Assembly: GCA_030619425.1 (NCBI GenBank)
Contig: JAUXBJ010000022.1
Span: 1 to 10,767, forward strand
DNA length: 10,767 nt
From: a bacterium
GTDB lineage: Bacteria; Zixibacteria; MSB-5A5; GN15; FEB-12
Reading direction: 5' to 3'
Part shown: positions 1 to 6,561 of the stretch, in pieces
How the letters are laid out: each line of letters starts with the position of its first letter
How positions within the stretch are numbered: the stretch's first letter is position 1
Notes under the pieces: model-generated
What the model was told of the DNA's origin: nothing
Databases searched by the model: none
The model's input: the letters and a program-made list of their open reading frames with translations, nothing else
Position numbers and translations under genes: made by a program

Positions 1-1430
1 CCTTCGGTCTCCGCGCCAGTGACAGCCTGGTCCAGTTTGAAGTGGTATCCTTCGCGACGACGGGTGAGAGTATCGGTGACGCAGAAGCAGTGCTTGTTCA
101 GAGCCAGGTCCAGAAGAGTACCGCCGCGTCGGGGGTTGAACACAGCGCTGAACAGTTCGCTGCTCAGCACGACTTCGTCAGCGCCGTCGGCATCATAATC
201 GTACACCGAGCATCTCAGCGCCGTGCGACCGAGCAGTTTGTCCAGCTGCGCGTCGGCATCAATCAAGCTCGCATAGACAGCCTGCCGGATATGCGGCAGG
301 TAAAGACCGCCGAAGACACCGTGCCAGTATGGGCAGTTGCACTGCCCGGCCCACAAGCGGTCGCGGGCAGCATCGGCCTGTTCGATCCGAGTTGGATGCT
401 CCCGTTCAAACTCGGCCAGCTTTTGCGACACCGATAGCATCTTCTTGTGCATCAGGTTGGATTCTTCATATTTGGCCAGGAATCCACGCCAGTGCCCACC
501 GCGCACAAACCGCCCATAACGCTCAAGCTGCCCCTTGTTTTCGAGCCACTCTTCGAAGCGCTCATACTCGATAAAGGCGGTAGGCGGCAAGGCCCAGTGG
601 AGCATCTCGGCGTATGAGGCCGACGGCAAATAGACCCGACCGACCGGCTTCGACTGGGCCGCCTCACCCAAACTGATTATCTCCAGCCAGTCCGAGTTCT
701 TCTCAAACGCCTCGAAAAGTCGCCGCAGCCACTCTTTCTCATAGCAATGTTGATACGTTTTGGGCCAGGCCCCGAACTTCTCGCCGTCATCGGCATAGAT
801 GGCCAGGCCGGACGAGTTCCGTTCCGCCTGAAGTTTGAGTTCGGCGATCACTTCCTCGACCGTACCAAAAGGAATAAGGTAACGCAACCGTTTCTGAATC
901 GGCAACAGCGTAACCAAATGCCCTTCGTTTTCGGTTACAAACGGCCCGGTGAGTTGGTTCGGCTCCAGCCCGGCGTAGAGAAAATGGGTATCGTCAATGG
1001 GTAGATAGCTAACCGATGCTTCGGCCAGAAGCTTCGGGAGGTGCGGCTCCCAGATCCGCTCGGTTAGCCACAATCCGGTTGGGGTCACCTCGAAATGATC
1101 GTTGAGATACTTCGTCAGCCCTCTGATCTGCCCGACTGCGTCCCGCTCCGGGACAGCGGTCAGGATCGGCTCGTAGAATCCGCCGGTCATGAGTTCGACC
1201 TGGCCGCTATCTACCATATCGCCGACCAGTTGGAAATAGTTGGCATGGGCCCGTTTCTGCCAGCGCCACAGTATCCCCGATTGGTGCAGAGAGAAGTGGA
1301 TGTTGGGATAATCAGCCATCAAGTTCAGGAACGGCAGGTACGCCTTATGGTGAGCCTCTTCGAAGACAGCTTCGAAATTTCCCACCGGCTGATGGTTATG
1401 CAGGCCGAAGGCCAGTTTGAATTTTGCCAT
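1..1430 (-). CDS. GH57 4-alpha-glucanotransferase (C-terminus cut by window edge)
   Basis: This gene encodes a glycoside hydrolase family 57 enzyme. By resemblance to the Thermococcus litoralis type it is a 4-alpha-glucanotransferase, which moves alpha-1,4-glucan segments during glycogen or maltodextrin metabolism, probably in the cytoplasm since no signal peptide is seen. The ATG is at 1430 and 476 codons are open to the left edge. Visible family motifs, in order, are HNHQP (11-15), GFYEP (about 85-95), WLTERIWEP (121-129, with nucleophile E124), the DDGEKFG block (D214/D215, one of them the expected acid/base) and YLPSASY (267-273). The later RGGHWR and FGGLYLPH segments match the DUF1925 and DUF1926 regions that follow the catalytic barrel in this subgroup. 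The start lies 3 bases after the stop of the upstream MCE gene, with a GGAG about 12 bases upstream, so translation is probably coupled. The remaining C-terminal part lies outside the window. Alpha-amylase activity is the main alternative. Confidence 0.9.
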   Translation of the reverse strand, partial: MAKFKLAFGLHNHQPVGNFEAVFEEAHHKAYLPFLNLMADYPNIHFSLHQSGILWRWQKRAHANYFQLVGDMVDSGQVELMTGGFYEPILTAVPERDAVGQIRGLTKYLNDHFEVTPTGLWLTERIWEPHLPKLLAEASVSYLPIDDTHFLYAGLEPNQLTGPFVTENEGHLVTLLPIQKRLRYLIPFGTVEEVIAELKLQAERNSSGLAIYADDGEKFGAWPKTYQHCYEKEWLRRLFEAFEKNSDWLEIISLGEAAQSKPVGRVYLPSASYAEMLHWALPPTAFIEYERFEEWLENKGQLERYGRFVRGGHWRGFLAKYEESNLMHKKMLSVSQKLAEFEREHPTRIEQADAARDRLWAGQCNCPYWHGVFGGLYLPHIRQAVYASLIDADAQLDKLLGRTALRCSVYDYDADGADEVVLSSELFSAVFNPRRGGTLLDLALNKHCFCVTDTLTRRREGYHFKLDQAVTGAETE

Positions 1431-1433
1431 GGA

Positions 1434-2336
1434 TCAAAAGATCTCCAGGGTGAAGTTGATATACTTGCGGGGGTTGGCCCGGATGTCGTTGACCAGGTCA
1501 TCGATGTTGTCTGCGGTGCGACGCAAGTCGTCGTAGAGCCGGCGATCCTCCAGGAGCAGTTGTATGGTGCCGTCGGGGTTGTTCAGGTTGTCGGCAAATT
1601 CTCTGGCCGAGACCGAGAGAGTGTCCAACCGCCCGACGATTCTCTCCAGACCGACCGAGACCCTGTCGACACGATAGACAGTCGAATCGATCCGACTACG
1701 GTTGGCCTTCAACAGGCCATTGAGTTCACGGGAGGCATCCAGAAAGTTCTCAGCCGCCTGGTCCAGCCTGGCTTCATTGCGCGCCACGTAACCGGCCAGT
1801 GAAGCCGAGACCTGCTGGAGGTTGTCGACGGTGCTGCTGAATTTGTTTAACGACGAATCAGACCCTACCGTCTGCTTGAACGATACGACCAGGTTACGCA
1901 GTTCGCTGATCATTTCCCCCATCAGCCCCATAACTTCCGGCAGCCCGGTGTCGTATAGCCCCGTGACCGGCTGGCTGGTGTCGAGAGTCAAACTGTCCTT
2001 CCCCGGCGCTATAGCAATGAACCGTTCCCCCATAAGCCCCAGGTTCTTGATAACAATACGCGCGTCTCGCTTCAGCACAACGTCCTGAAACAGCAACAGT
2101 TCAACTTCCACGCCATGGTCGGTGAGGTGCAGGTTATTCACCTTGCCCTTGGGTACGCCGGAAACCGTGACCCGATCACCCACGTCGAGGGTACCGACAT
2201 CATCGAACAGTACCACCACTCGTTGTGAGTTGCGTTCCAGTTTGTATCCCTGCAACCAGTATAGGGAGACGACCAGGATAACTATCCCGATGAGGACAAT
2301 GACGCCGACGCGGAATTCTATATTCTTAGTTGCCAT
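1434..2336 (-). CDS. MCE/MlaD-family lipid-transport substrate-binding protein
   Basis: This 300-residue protein belongs to the MCE (MlaD) family, which forms rings or tubes carrying phospholipid or other hydrophobic substrates between the inner membrane and the outer envelope. One transmembrane helix spans about residues 9-29, so the rest should lie in the periplasm. The MCE domain covers about 38-115, with the typical SGVPKGKV (59-66) and LGLMGERF (99-106) stretches. A long, mostly helical region follows (about 134-285), containing the NPDGTIQLLLEDRRLYDDL segment seen in many of these proteins. The C-terminus NPRKYINF is typical of FCB-group members. The ATG at 2336 has an AAGGA ribosome binding site 9 bases upstream. 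The usual partners MlaE (permease) and MlaF (ATPase) are not in this window: upstream is rsgA, 61 bases away, and downstream is a GH57 enzyme 3 bases away. I am confident of the family; the transported substrate is unknown. Confidence 0.9.
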   Translation of the reverse strand: MATKNIEFRVGVIVLIGIVILVVSLYWLQGYKLERNSQRVVVLFDDVGTLDVGDRVTVSGVPKGKVNNLHLTDHGVEVELLLFQDVVLKRDARIVIKNLGLMGERFIAIAPGKDSLTLDTSQPVTGLYDTGLPEVMGLMGEMISELRNLVVSFKQTVGSDSSLNKFSSTVDNLQQVSASLAGYVARNEARLDQAAENFLDASRELNGLLKANRSRIDSTVYRVDRVSVGLERIVGRLDTLSVSAREFADNLNNPDGTIQLLLEDRRLYDDLRRTADNIDDLVNDIRANPRKYINFTLEIF

Positions 2337-2397
2337 GTTATCGTTTCCTTTATCGGTAACCTGCCATTACAACTTAACTTAACGGTGCGACATCGCG

Positions 2398-3303
2398 TCA
2401 AAGCGAGCCGGCGATGGCAAGGTAGTTCTGATAACGAAATCCGGCGATGTCACCATGCTGAACAGCATCCTTGACGGCGCAGTCGGGCTCGTGGGTGTGG
2501 CTGCACGGCTGGAAGCGACATTGGTCTGAATACGCCTCAAACTCCGGAAAGTAGTACGGCAACTCGTCCTTATCCACGTCCCAAAGTCCCATTACTTTCA
2601 GACCCGGGGAATCGACGACATAGCCGCCGGATGGCAGTTCGAACAACTCGATGGTGGTGGTGGCATGCTTCCCCCGATCGCTGAAGGCTGACACTTCCTT
2701 GGTTTTCAGATTCAGTCCCGGTATCATCCGATTCAGCAAAGTCGACTTGCCAACTCCTGAGTGTCCTGCAAACAGGGTGCGATGACCGGCCAGCCCACGC
2801 ATCAAATCCGCCACACCCCTACCGTTTTCGGCCGAGACCGCAAACACCGGAATGCCGATGGCGCGATAGGTCGCGCTCACTTCGCTGACTTCATCGGACC
2901 AACATAAATCGATCTTGTTGAGCACTATCACCGGTTCCAGCGATCCCACTCTGGCTGCCACCAGAAAGCGATCGATCAGCCCCGTCTTGAGCCTCGGTGA
3001 TTTGACCGAACACACCACGGCCAACAGTTCCAGGTTGGCCGCGATCACCTGCAACGTGCCTTCCACTCCCTTGGCCGGACGACCAAACGTCGTTCGGCGC
3101 TCGAGGACTTTTTCGATGATACCGGATTGTTCATGGCTACGGCTGAACATGACATCATCACCCACCGCCACCGGTGTCGTCTGCTTGACCTCGTCCTTGA
3201 CCTTCTGACGCACCTCGCAGGTGATACGACTCGAATCCTCGGCCCGTACCTCAAAAAACCTGCCGCGCGTGGCAATCACGATACCTGACTCCAACTTATC
3301 CAT
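2398..3303 (-). CDS. rsgA: Ribosome small-subunit-dependent GTPase RsgA
   Basis: RsgA (YjeQ/YloQ) is a circularly permuted GTPase that checks late maturation of the 30S ribosomal subunit. The order of GTPase motifs shows the permutation: NKID (G4, 129-132) precedes GHSGVGKST (G1, 180-188), then the DRGKHATTT switch region (from about 209) and DSPG (G3, 231-234). An OB-fold-like N-terminal domain comes first. The zinc-binding tail has C262, C267, H269 and C275 in the usual C-x4-C-x-H-x5-C arrangement. I place the start at the ATG at 3303 (301 residues), because the conserved protein begins there with [11 protein letters not shown]. An in-frame ATG at 3414 would add 37 Ser/Thr-rich residues that look unlike the family. 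No clear ribosome binding site precedes 3303. A possible promoter TTGCCG-17 bases-TAGATT sits just upstream and would give a very short leader; this is weak. The gene is divergent from the M32 peptidase gene. Confidence 0.93.
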   Translation of the reverse strand: MDKLESGIVIATRGRFFEVRAEDSSRITCEVRQKVKDEVKQTTPVAVGDDVMFSRSHEQSGIIEKVLERRTTFGRPAKGVEGTLQVIAANLELLAVVCSVKSPRLKTGLIDRFLVAARVGSLEPVIVLNKIDLCWSDEVSEVSATYRAIGIPVFAVSAENGRGVADLMRGLAGHRTLFAGHSGVGKSTLLNRMIPGLNLKTKEVSAFSDRGKHATTTIELFELPSGGYVVDSPGLKVMGLWDVDKDELPYYFPEFEAYSDQCRFQPCSHTHEPDCAVKDAVQHGDIAGFRYQNYLAIAGSL

Positions 3304-3441
3304 ATTCGTATCTAATCTACCGGACGTACCGGACAGCGGCAAGAAGAAAGTAGGGGTAGTGGTCGACTCCTCGCTACTGAAAATGAGCGGCAGATGTCCA
3401 GCGGCTGTTGCCATCGAAGAAACTTTTGCCTATCTTCCCCG

Positions 3442-3470
3442 TTGATTGTTGATAACGGTTTTGATTATGG
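3442..3470 (+). promoter_or_regulatory. Possible promoter for the M32 carboxypeptidase gene
   Basis: In the short AT-richer stretch before the peptidase gene, TTGATT (3442-3447) is followed after 16 bases by ATTATG (3464-3469), a loose match to a sigma-70 type -35/-10 pair. It lies about 30 bases before the GTG start, on the divergent side of rsgA. The match is imperfect and only position and base composition support it. Confidence 0.25.
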
Positions 3471-3495
3471 AAACTGATTTATAAGGAGACTGAAA

Positions 3496-5010
3496 GTGTC
3501 AGCCAAGAAAGCATACGAAGAACTGAAGCGACGTTGCCGGGAGATTTCGCTGTTAGGCTCCTGCGGCGGTGTACTCGGATGGGACGAACGCACCTACATG
3601 CCGCGCGGCGGGGCCAACCTGCGGGCCGACCAGTTGAGTCTGTTGTCCGGCATGATGCATGAGAAGTTTACTGATCCAAAGGTGGGTGAGTTGTTGAGTA
3701 CGCTGGAGGCATCGGACCTGGTCAAGGACGAGGATTCCCCCGAAGCAGCCAACATCCGCGAGACGCGCCACCAATTCGACAAGGCCACCAAATTGCCCAA
3801 AGACCTGGTTGAAGAAATCACCAAGACCACTACTCTGGCTCAGGGTGAGTGGGTGACGGCGCGCAAGAACAACGACTTCAAACACTTTCAGCCCTGGCTG
3901 GACAAAGTGCTGACCTTGCAGATCAGGAAGGCCGACGCCTACGGCTATGTGGGTGAACCGTACAACGCCCTGTTGGACAACTATGAGGTCGGCGCTACTG
4001 TCGATGAGGTCGCAGACGTCTTTGAGAAACTGCGTAAGGAGTTGGTGGTCCTTTTGAAGAAGATCAAGGATGCTCCGATGCGCCCCGACGTCTCGATTGT
4101 CGAGCGTGATTACGACGTCAATCTGCAGAAGGTGTTCGGCGAGTCGGTAGCCCAGGCGATGGGGTACAGTTTTAAGACCGGTCGTCTCGATACTACTACC
4201 CACCCGTTCTGTACCGGTCTCGGCCCCGGTGACACCCGGATCACTACCCGCTACAACCCGAAACGGCTAAACGACGCCCTGTTCGGGATCATGCACGAAG
4301 CCGGTCACGGTCTCTACGAGATGGGACTGAACAAAGAGAAAGATTTCGGGATGCCGACCGCTGAGTCAGCCTCCCTGGGAATTCATGAATCCCAGTCGCG
4401 CATGTGGGAGAACCAGGTGGGCCGGTCCAGATCATTTTGGAAGTACTTTTTCCCGCAGGCGCAACGCATCTTCAGGGAGAGTCTCAGCGATATTTCGCTG
4501 GATGATTTCTATGCGGCGATAAACAATGTCACGCCGTCATACATCCGCGTCGAAGCCGACGAGGCTACCTATAACCTCCACATTCTGCTGCGGTTCGAGT
4601 TGGAGCGGGCCATGCTCAAGGGTGATCTCAAGCCGGCCGATGTTCCCGGCGAGTGGAACCGTCGTTTCAAAGACTACTTCGGTATTGAAGTGAAAAGCGA
4701 TGCCGACGGTTGTCTGCAGGATGTTCACTGGTCGGCGGGGTACTTGGGTTATTTCCCCACCTACACTCTGGGGAACCTTTACTCAGCGCAGTTCTTCGCT
4801 CAGGCGCAAGAGGACATGCCGGACTTGATGACGCAGTTCGAACAGGGCACTCTGAGCAATCTCAGGCAGTGGCTCAAGGAGAATATCCATCAGCACGGCA
4901 CCCGCTATCGCGCCACCAAACTGGTGCAGAAAGTCACCGGCCAACCGCTGTCTCATAAGCCGCTGATCGACTACATGACGGCCAAGTTCCAGGAGATCTA
5001 TGGGTTTTAG
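3496..5010 (+). CDS. M32-family metallocarboxypeptidase (carboxypeptidase Taq type)
   Basis: This 504-residue protein is a peptidase of family M32, the thermostable carboxypeptidase Taq group. These are cytoplasmic zinc (or cobalt) enzymes that remove C-terminal amino acids from peptides with broad specificity. The zinc site is complete: HEAGH at 267-271 with H267, catalytic E268 and H271, and the third ligand E298 in HES (297-299). Other family signatures are HPF (236-238), DTRITTRY (246-253), IRVEADEATYNLHI (350-363) and the HWSAGYLGYFPTYTLG stretch (411-426). Length is normal for the family, with no signal peptide or membrane helix. The start is GTG at 3496, set by a perfect AAGGAG (3483-3488) 7 bases upstream. 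This is the only plus-strand gene in the window; it is monocistronic and converges on the small gene at 5186-5620. Role in the cell: probably general peptide turnover. Confidence 0.95.
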   Translation: MSAKKAYEELKRRCREISLLGSCGGVLGWDERTYMPRGGANLRADQLSLLSGMMHEKFTDPKVGELLSTLEASDLVKDEDSPEAANIRETRHQFDKATKLPKDLVEEITKTTTLAQGEWVTARKNNDFKHFQPWLDKVLTLQIRKADAYGYVGEPYNALLDNYEVGATVDEVADVFEKLRKELVVLLKKIKDAPMRPDVSIVERDYDVNLQKVFGESVAQAMGYSFKTGRLDTTTHPFCTGLGPGDTRITTRYNPKRLNDALFGIMHEAGHGLYEMGLNKEKDFGMPTAESASLGIHESQSRMWENQVGRSRSFWKYFFPQAQRIFRESLSDISLDDFYAAINNVTPSYIRVEADEATYNLHILLRFELERAMLKGDLKPADVPGEWNRRFKDYFGIEVKSDADGCLQDVHWSAGYLGYFPTYTLGNLYSAQFFAQAQEDMPDLMTQFEQGTLSNLRQWLKENIHQHGTRYRATKLVQKVTGQPLSHKPLIDYMTAKFQEIYGF

Positions 5011-5040
5011 GCAGCCTGACACCGCACAGAATCCAGTAGG

Positions 5041-5115
5041 TCAGGTCCCTTGTGGACCTGACAGGCAAGCCTGCTTTTCGCGCTTCGCGCGTGGCAGGAT
5101 CGCAGGGATCCTGCC
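5041..5115. repeat. Cluster of palindromes between convergent genes
   Basis: Four inverted repeats are packed in 75 bases. TCAGGTCC (5041-5048) pairs with GGACCTGA (5054-5061). CAGGC (5062-5066) pairs with GCCTG (5069-5073). A short GCGC-TTC-GCGC hairpin spans 5080-5090. GGCAGGATC (5093-5101) pairs with GATCCTGCC (5107-5115). All arms match perfectly. The density and lack of coding potential suggest a REP-like composite repeat; some of the hairpins could also help end transcription of the peptidase gene. The 14-mer at 5077-5090 recurs inverted at 5950-5963. Copy number in the genome cannot be seen from here. Confidence 0.7.
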
Positions 5116-5133
5116 CAACTCCAAACGTAAATG

Positions 5134-5170
5134 AAAAAGCCGGTGTATGAGCACCGGCTTTCAGGTTTTT
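5134..5170. terminator. Hairpin terminator shared by two convergent genes
   Basis: A perfect 10-base-pair stem, AAAGCCGGTG (5136-5145) with CACCGGCTTT (5152-5161), closes a six-base loop. Read on the minus strand, the stem begins 24 bases after the stop of the small gene at 5186 and runs directly into five Ts, a standard intrinsic terminator. Read on the plus strand, it is followed by CAGG and then TTTTT (5166-5170), weaker but plausible for the peptidase gene ending at 5010. It therefore looks bidirectional. Confidence 0.8.
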
Positions 5171-5185
5171 CGATGTCGCCTGGGA

Positions 5186-5620
5186 TTATGTCGCAGATTT
5201 TTGGGAGGCCGTAGCCATCTCGGGGACTTTCTTATCCGGATCGATATTGTGAATCACCCAGTCGAGCCCGACTTGCTCCCAGTTCGGTTCGGCGTTGGCG
5301 TCGATGTATCGCTCCCACTCGTAGATCCCGGTCTCTTTGGCAATCCCCTTGAACTGCATCATCGTGACCTTGTCTTTCAGAATCACCACCGAACGCTGCA
5401 TACCGTGAGCGCGGTAGTACCGTTGACCGTCTATCATGACCGGGCGGGACTCCGGTGGCAGCAACACCATCTTTCGCATGTCCACGAATACCACGAACTC
5501 ATCAGGCAGCGACTCTATCGTATCCTTACTTTCGGCCAGCCACTGTTCCAGCTCGGTCTTGGGTATGTAGCCACCGAAAGTAAGATGAACACCATATGAC
5601 GTTTTGTCTATCCGGTACAT
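5186..5620 (-). CDS. Conserved-looking 144-residue protein of unassigned function, possibly STAS-like
   Basis: I do not recognise a characterised family with certainty. The product is a soluble 144-residue protein without signal peptide, membrane helix or cysteine. It begins with a beta-rich MYRIDKTSYGVHLTFGGYI, has a helix with acidic and aromatic residues (ELEQWLAESKDTIESL), then FVVFVDMRKM, a GQRYYRAHGMQRSVVIL stretch, and ends in a charged, low-complexity tail. The alternation of strands and helices, with a VFVDMR strand followed by a helix, recalls the STAS/SpoIIAA-like fold, but this is inference from pattern only. It is very probably a real gene: the ATG at 5620 has AAGGA 7 bases upstream, the codon use resembles the neighbours, and a strong terminator lies just past the stop. 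It stands alone, with a gap of 368 bases upstream to folE, so it probably has its own promoter. Confidence 0.8.
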   Translation of the reverse strand: MYRIDKTSYGVHLTFGGYIPKTELEQWLAESKDTIESLPDEFVVFVDMRKMVLLPPESRPVMIDGQRYYRAHGMQRSVVILKDKVTMMQFKGIAKETGIYEWERYIDANAEPNWEQVGLDWVIHNIDPDKKVPEMATASQKSAT

Positions 5621-5988
5621 TTGTGATTCCTTGAATGCATCCTACCTCGGAATGTTGCCTGCTCTCCGGTTTCGGTTCTCTTTTCTCAGGATGATCATCA
5701 GGACAAACCAGATCGTCCTTTCTCAGTTTCTCTATATCATGTATTCGGAATTGCTACCTTTATCTTTAGCCGGGAAAGGTGGCCTGGCCACTCGGGCTGG
5801 GGAGTCTGGGTGGTGAAGGCCATTGACAAGGGTGGGGGGGGAGACTGGGGTTCTTCCGCGGCAGATATGGACATCTGACGGCCACAAGTATGACGGAGGT
5901 AAGCAAGTATGACGAAGAAGGGAAAGACACCTGTAATGTTATGGAGATGGCGCGAAGCGCGAATAAGTGATTTATCACCTTGACGGTG
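5621..5988. other. Intergenic region with repeat fragments, no gene seen
   Basis: This gap lies between folE and the small gene downstream, both on the minus strand. It should hold the promoter of the small gene, but I see no convincing -35/-10 pair. Features visible are a run of eight Gs near 5834-5841, the inverted repeat CAGAT (5862-5866) / ATCTG (5873-5877), the 11-base direct repeat CAAGTATGACG (5885-5895 and 5904-5914), a GCGCGAAGCGCGAA block (5950-5963) and a weak GTGAT-TT-ATCAC hairpin (5967-5978) just beyond the folE stop. GGGTTCTTCCG (5848-5858) recurs inverted at 10728-10738. Short open frames here have no ribosome binding site or protein-like composition. Confidence 0.6.
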
Positions 5989-6558
5989 CTACAACCCGAC
6001 CCGGCCTAACATCGTCAACGCCTCAATGCGCGTGGCCGTTTTGCGCATCATGCCGCGGATAGCACTGGTCACGATACGGCTGCCCGGTTTCTTGATGCCG
6101 CGCATGGTCAGGCAGAGATGTTCCGCTTCCACCACTACCAGCACCCCCTTGCAGTTAATCGCCTCCACCAGGGAGTCGGCGATCTGGGTGGTCATCCGTT
6201 CCTGCACCTGCAAGCGGTGCGACAGAATCTCCACCACTCGCACCATATTGGAGAAGCCGGCTACCTTGTCGTGCTGCGGAATATAGGCCATGTGCACCTT
6301 GCCGAAAAACGGCAACAGATGGTGCTCGCACAAAGAATAGAATGAGATATCCTTGAGGGTGATCATCTCGTCTTTGTTGGAAGTAGTGTACTTGCGCAAT
6401 TCGGCTGCGGGGTCGGCGGTGTAGCCGCTGAGGACTTCGTCGTAATACTCAAACACCCGTTCGGGGGTTCGCTTCAGGCCCTCGCGGTCAAGATCTTCAC
6501 CGACCCCTTCGAGAATGAGCTTGACCCCCCGGATGATCTTCTCTCGATCCATGGTCAC
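5989..6558 (-). CDS. folE: GTP cyclohydrolase I (type IA)
   Basis: FolE converts GTP to 7,8-dihydroneopterin triphosphate plus formate, the first step to tetrahydrofolate and, through QueD, to queuosine. The 189-residue protein has the full family pattern: GLKRTPERV (27-35), the zinc site C77 and H80 in CEHH with C149 in HLC, the QVQER motif (117-121) holding the purine-anchoring Q119/E120 pair, and the TMRGI block with R153. One residue is odd: the usual GLSK loop reads GFSN (101-104), so the lysine that contacts the triphosphate is Asn (see findings). I chose the GTG at 6558, which has GGAG 9 bases upstream and lies 3 bases after the ftsH stop; the ATG at 6552 is a close alternative. It is the last gene of the tilS-hpt-ftsH-folE block and is probably co-translated with ftsH. 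Confidence 0.94.
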   Translation of the reverse strand: MTMDREKIIRGVKLILEGVGEDLDREGLKRTPERVFEYYDEVLSGYTADPAAELRKYTTSNKDEMITLKDISFYSLCEHHLLPFFGKVHMAYIPQHDKVAGFSNMVRVVEILSHRLQVQERMTTQIADSLVEAINCKGVLVVVEAEHLCLTMRGIKKPGSRIVTSAIRGMMRKTATRIEALTMLGRVGL

Positions 6559-6561
6559 GGG

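Noticed and set aside
1095..1802. 235-codon plus-strand open frame across the mlaD-GH57 junction
   Set aside because: It runs antisense through two recognisable genes and shows no family motif or start signal.
3304..3414. 37-residue N-terminal extension of RsgA from the ATG at 3414
   Set aside because: The extension is low-complexity and unlike the family, and the conserved domain starts at the internal ATG at 3303.
3553..4203. 216-codon minus-strand open frame opposite the M32 peptidase gene
   Set aside because: The plus-strand gene has complete active-site motifs and a perfect ribosome binding site; this is its shadow.
5885..5914. Start of a CRISPR-like array from the CAAGTATGACG pair
   Set aside because: There are only two 11-base copies 8 bases apart, with no spacer-repeat periodicity and no cas genes.
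5604..5978. Two 70-codon frames (5604-5816 plus, 5766-5978 minus)
   Set aside because: Neither has a ribosome binding site; one runs through the repeat fragments and both have non-protein-like composition.
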